DNA of 6,027 bases from DASVFB01 sp036380275 (GTDB taxonomy: Bacteria; Actinomycetota; Thermoleophilia; Gaiellales; Gaiellaceae), in contig DASVFB010000265.1 in assembly GCA_036380275.1 (NCBI GenBank), positions 1 to 6,027 of the forward strand, written 5' to 3'. This document shows positions 5,857 to 6,027 of this stretch, in pieces. Position numbers and translations under genes: made by a program. Position 1 is the first letter of the stretch. Each line of letters opens with the position of its first letter. The notes under the pieces were generated by a model. It saw nothing but the letters and a program-made list of their open reading frames with translations. It was not told the DNA's origin and searched no databases.

Positions 5857-6027
5857 GCTAGAGCCGGGCTCCTTTCGCGACTGGGACAGCCGCGTCTACT
5901 ACGACGACGCGCGCGTCCTCCGCGCGCTCTCCGAGGACGGGCTGGCGGACTGGACCGCGCTGTCGCAGTCGCAGCTCTTCGGTGAGGCCGTCGCGGAGGG
6001 CAAGCTCGTCGCGACCTCGCTGGTCGA
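5834..6027 (+). CDS. Probable class I SAM-dependent methyltransferase, N-terminal fragment
   Basis: An open frame with 64 complete codons from GTG 5834 to the right edge. The conserved-looking part is PGSFRDWDSRVYYDDARVL, followed by RALSEDGLADWTALSQSQLF and GEAVAEGKLVATSLV. The pattern RVxxxDxRVLRxLSxxGLxDWxxL with a following EGKLVAT resembles the N-terminal region of actinobacterial proteins annotated as class I SAM-dependent methyltransferases in surface-polysaccharide loci. This recognition is from memory. The SAM-binding GxGxG loop would lie beyond the window, so the enzyme class is not proven here. The start is uncertain: GTG 5834 overlaps the upstream gene by 23 bases and lacks a clear ribosome site, but no better in-frame start precedes the conserved segment. 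Coupled translation with the YIDP protein is likely. Confidence 0.5.
   Translation, partial: MSLSGSAELEPGSFRDWDSRVYYDDARVLRALSEDGLADWTALSQSQLFGEAVAEGKLVATSLV

Overview
The window is GC-rich, gene-dense bacterial DNA. Its codon use strongly favours G/C at third positions, so long antisense shadow frames appear. It uses GTG and TTG starts freely, has tightly packed or overlapping genes, and encodes a MarR/YceI/FMN-reductase set. Together these suggest a high-GC actinobacterium, perhaps of the Thermoleophilia/Gaiellales type. That placement is inferred from protein style and composition, not from a marker gene. There are eight protein-coding genes (two cut by the window edges), no RNA genes, no mobile element and no CRISPR array. 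No gene-free stretch exceeds 70 bases.

Left half (1-3041): a divergent redox-type cluster around a MarR regulator. On the minus strand, read from about 1720 down to 1, are a YceI-family lipid-binding protein, an NADPH-dependent FMN reductase-like flavoprotein 5 bases later, and a conserved uncharacterised two-domain protein that runs off the left edge. On the plus strand are a MarR regulator and an aldo/keto reductase whose GTG start overlaps the MarR stop. The AT-richer 55-base gap between the divergent arms holds two CTTG-N6-CAAG dyads exactly 31 bases apart. They overlap the candidate promoters of both arms. The simplest reading is that MarR represses both arms and releases them in response to a small molecule or redox signal.

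The convergent gap at 3042-3092 can fold into a two-part hairpin that may end transcription.

Right half (3093-6027): a cell-surface module. A large minus-strand protein (825 residues) has about five N-terminal membrane helices, an external alkaline-phosphatase/sulfatase-superfamily domain with threonine rather than cysteine at the nucleophile position, and a C-terminal beta-rich region that looks duplicated. Divergent from it, with 64 bases between, is a 73-residue single-span membrane protein with a YIDPASGS motif. Its end overlaps the start of a gene resembling a class I SAM-dependent methyltransferase, which is cut by the right edge. These genes probably modify or build an envelope polymer.

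No wholly new system is evident. The most useful leads are the paired MarR dyads, the duplicated uncharacterised protein at the left edge, the duplicated C-terminal region of the phosphatase-superfamily protein, and the small YIDP protein linked to the methyltransferase.

[Form note: the original answer gave no feature confidence values; the uniform 0.5 is a placeholder required by the schema, not an estimate.]
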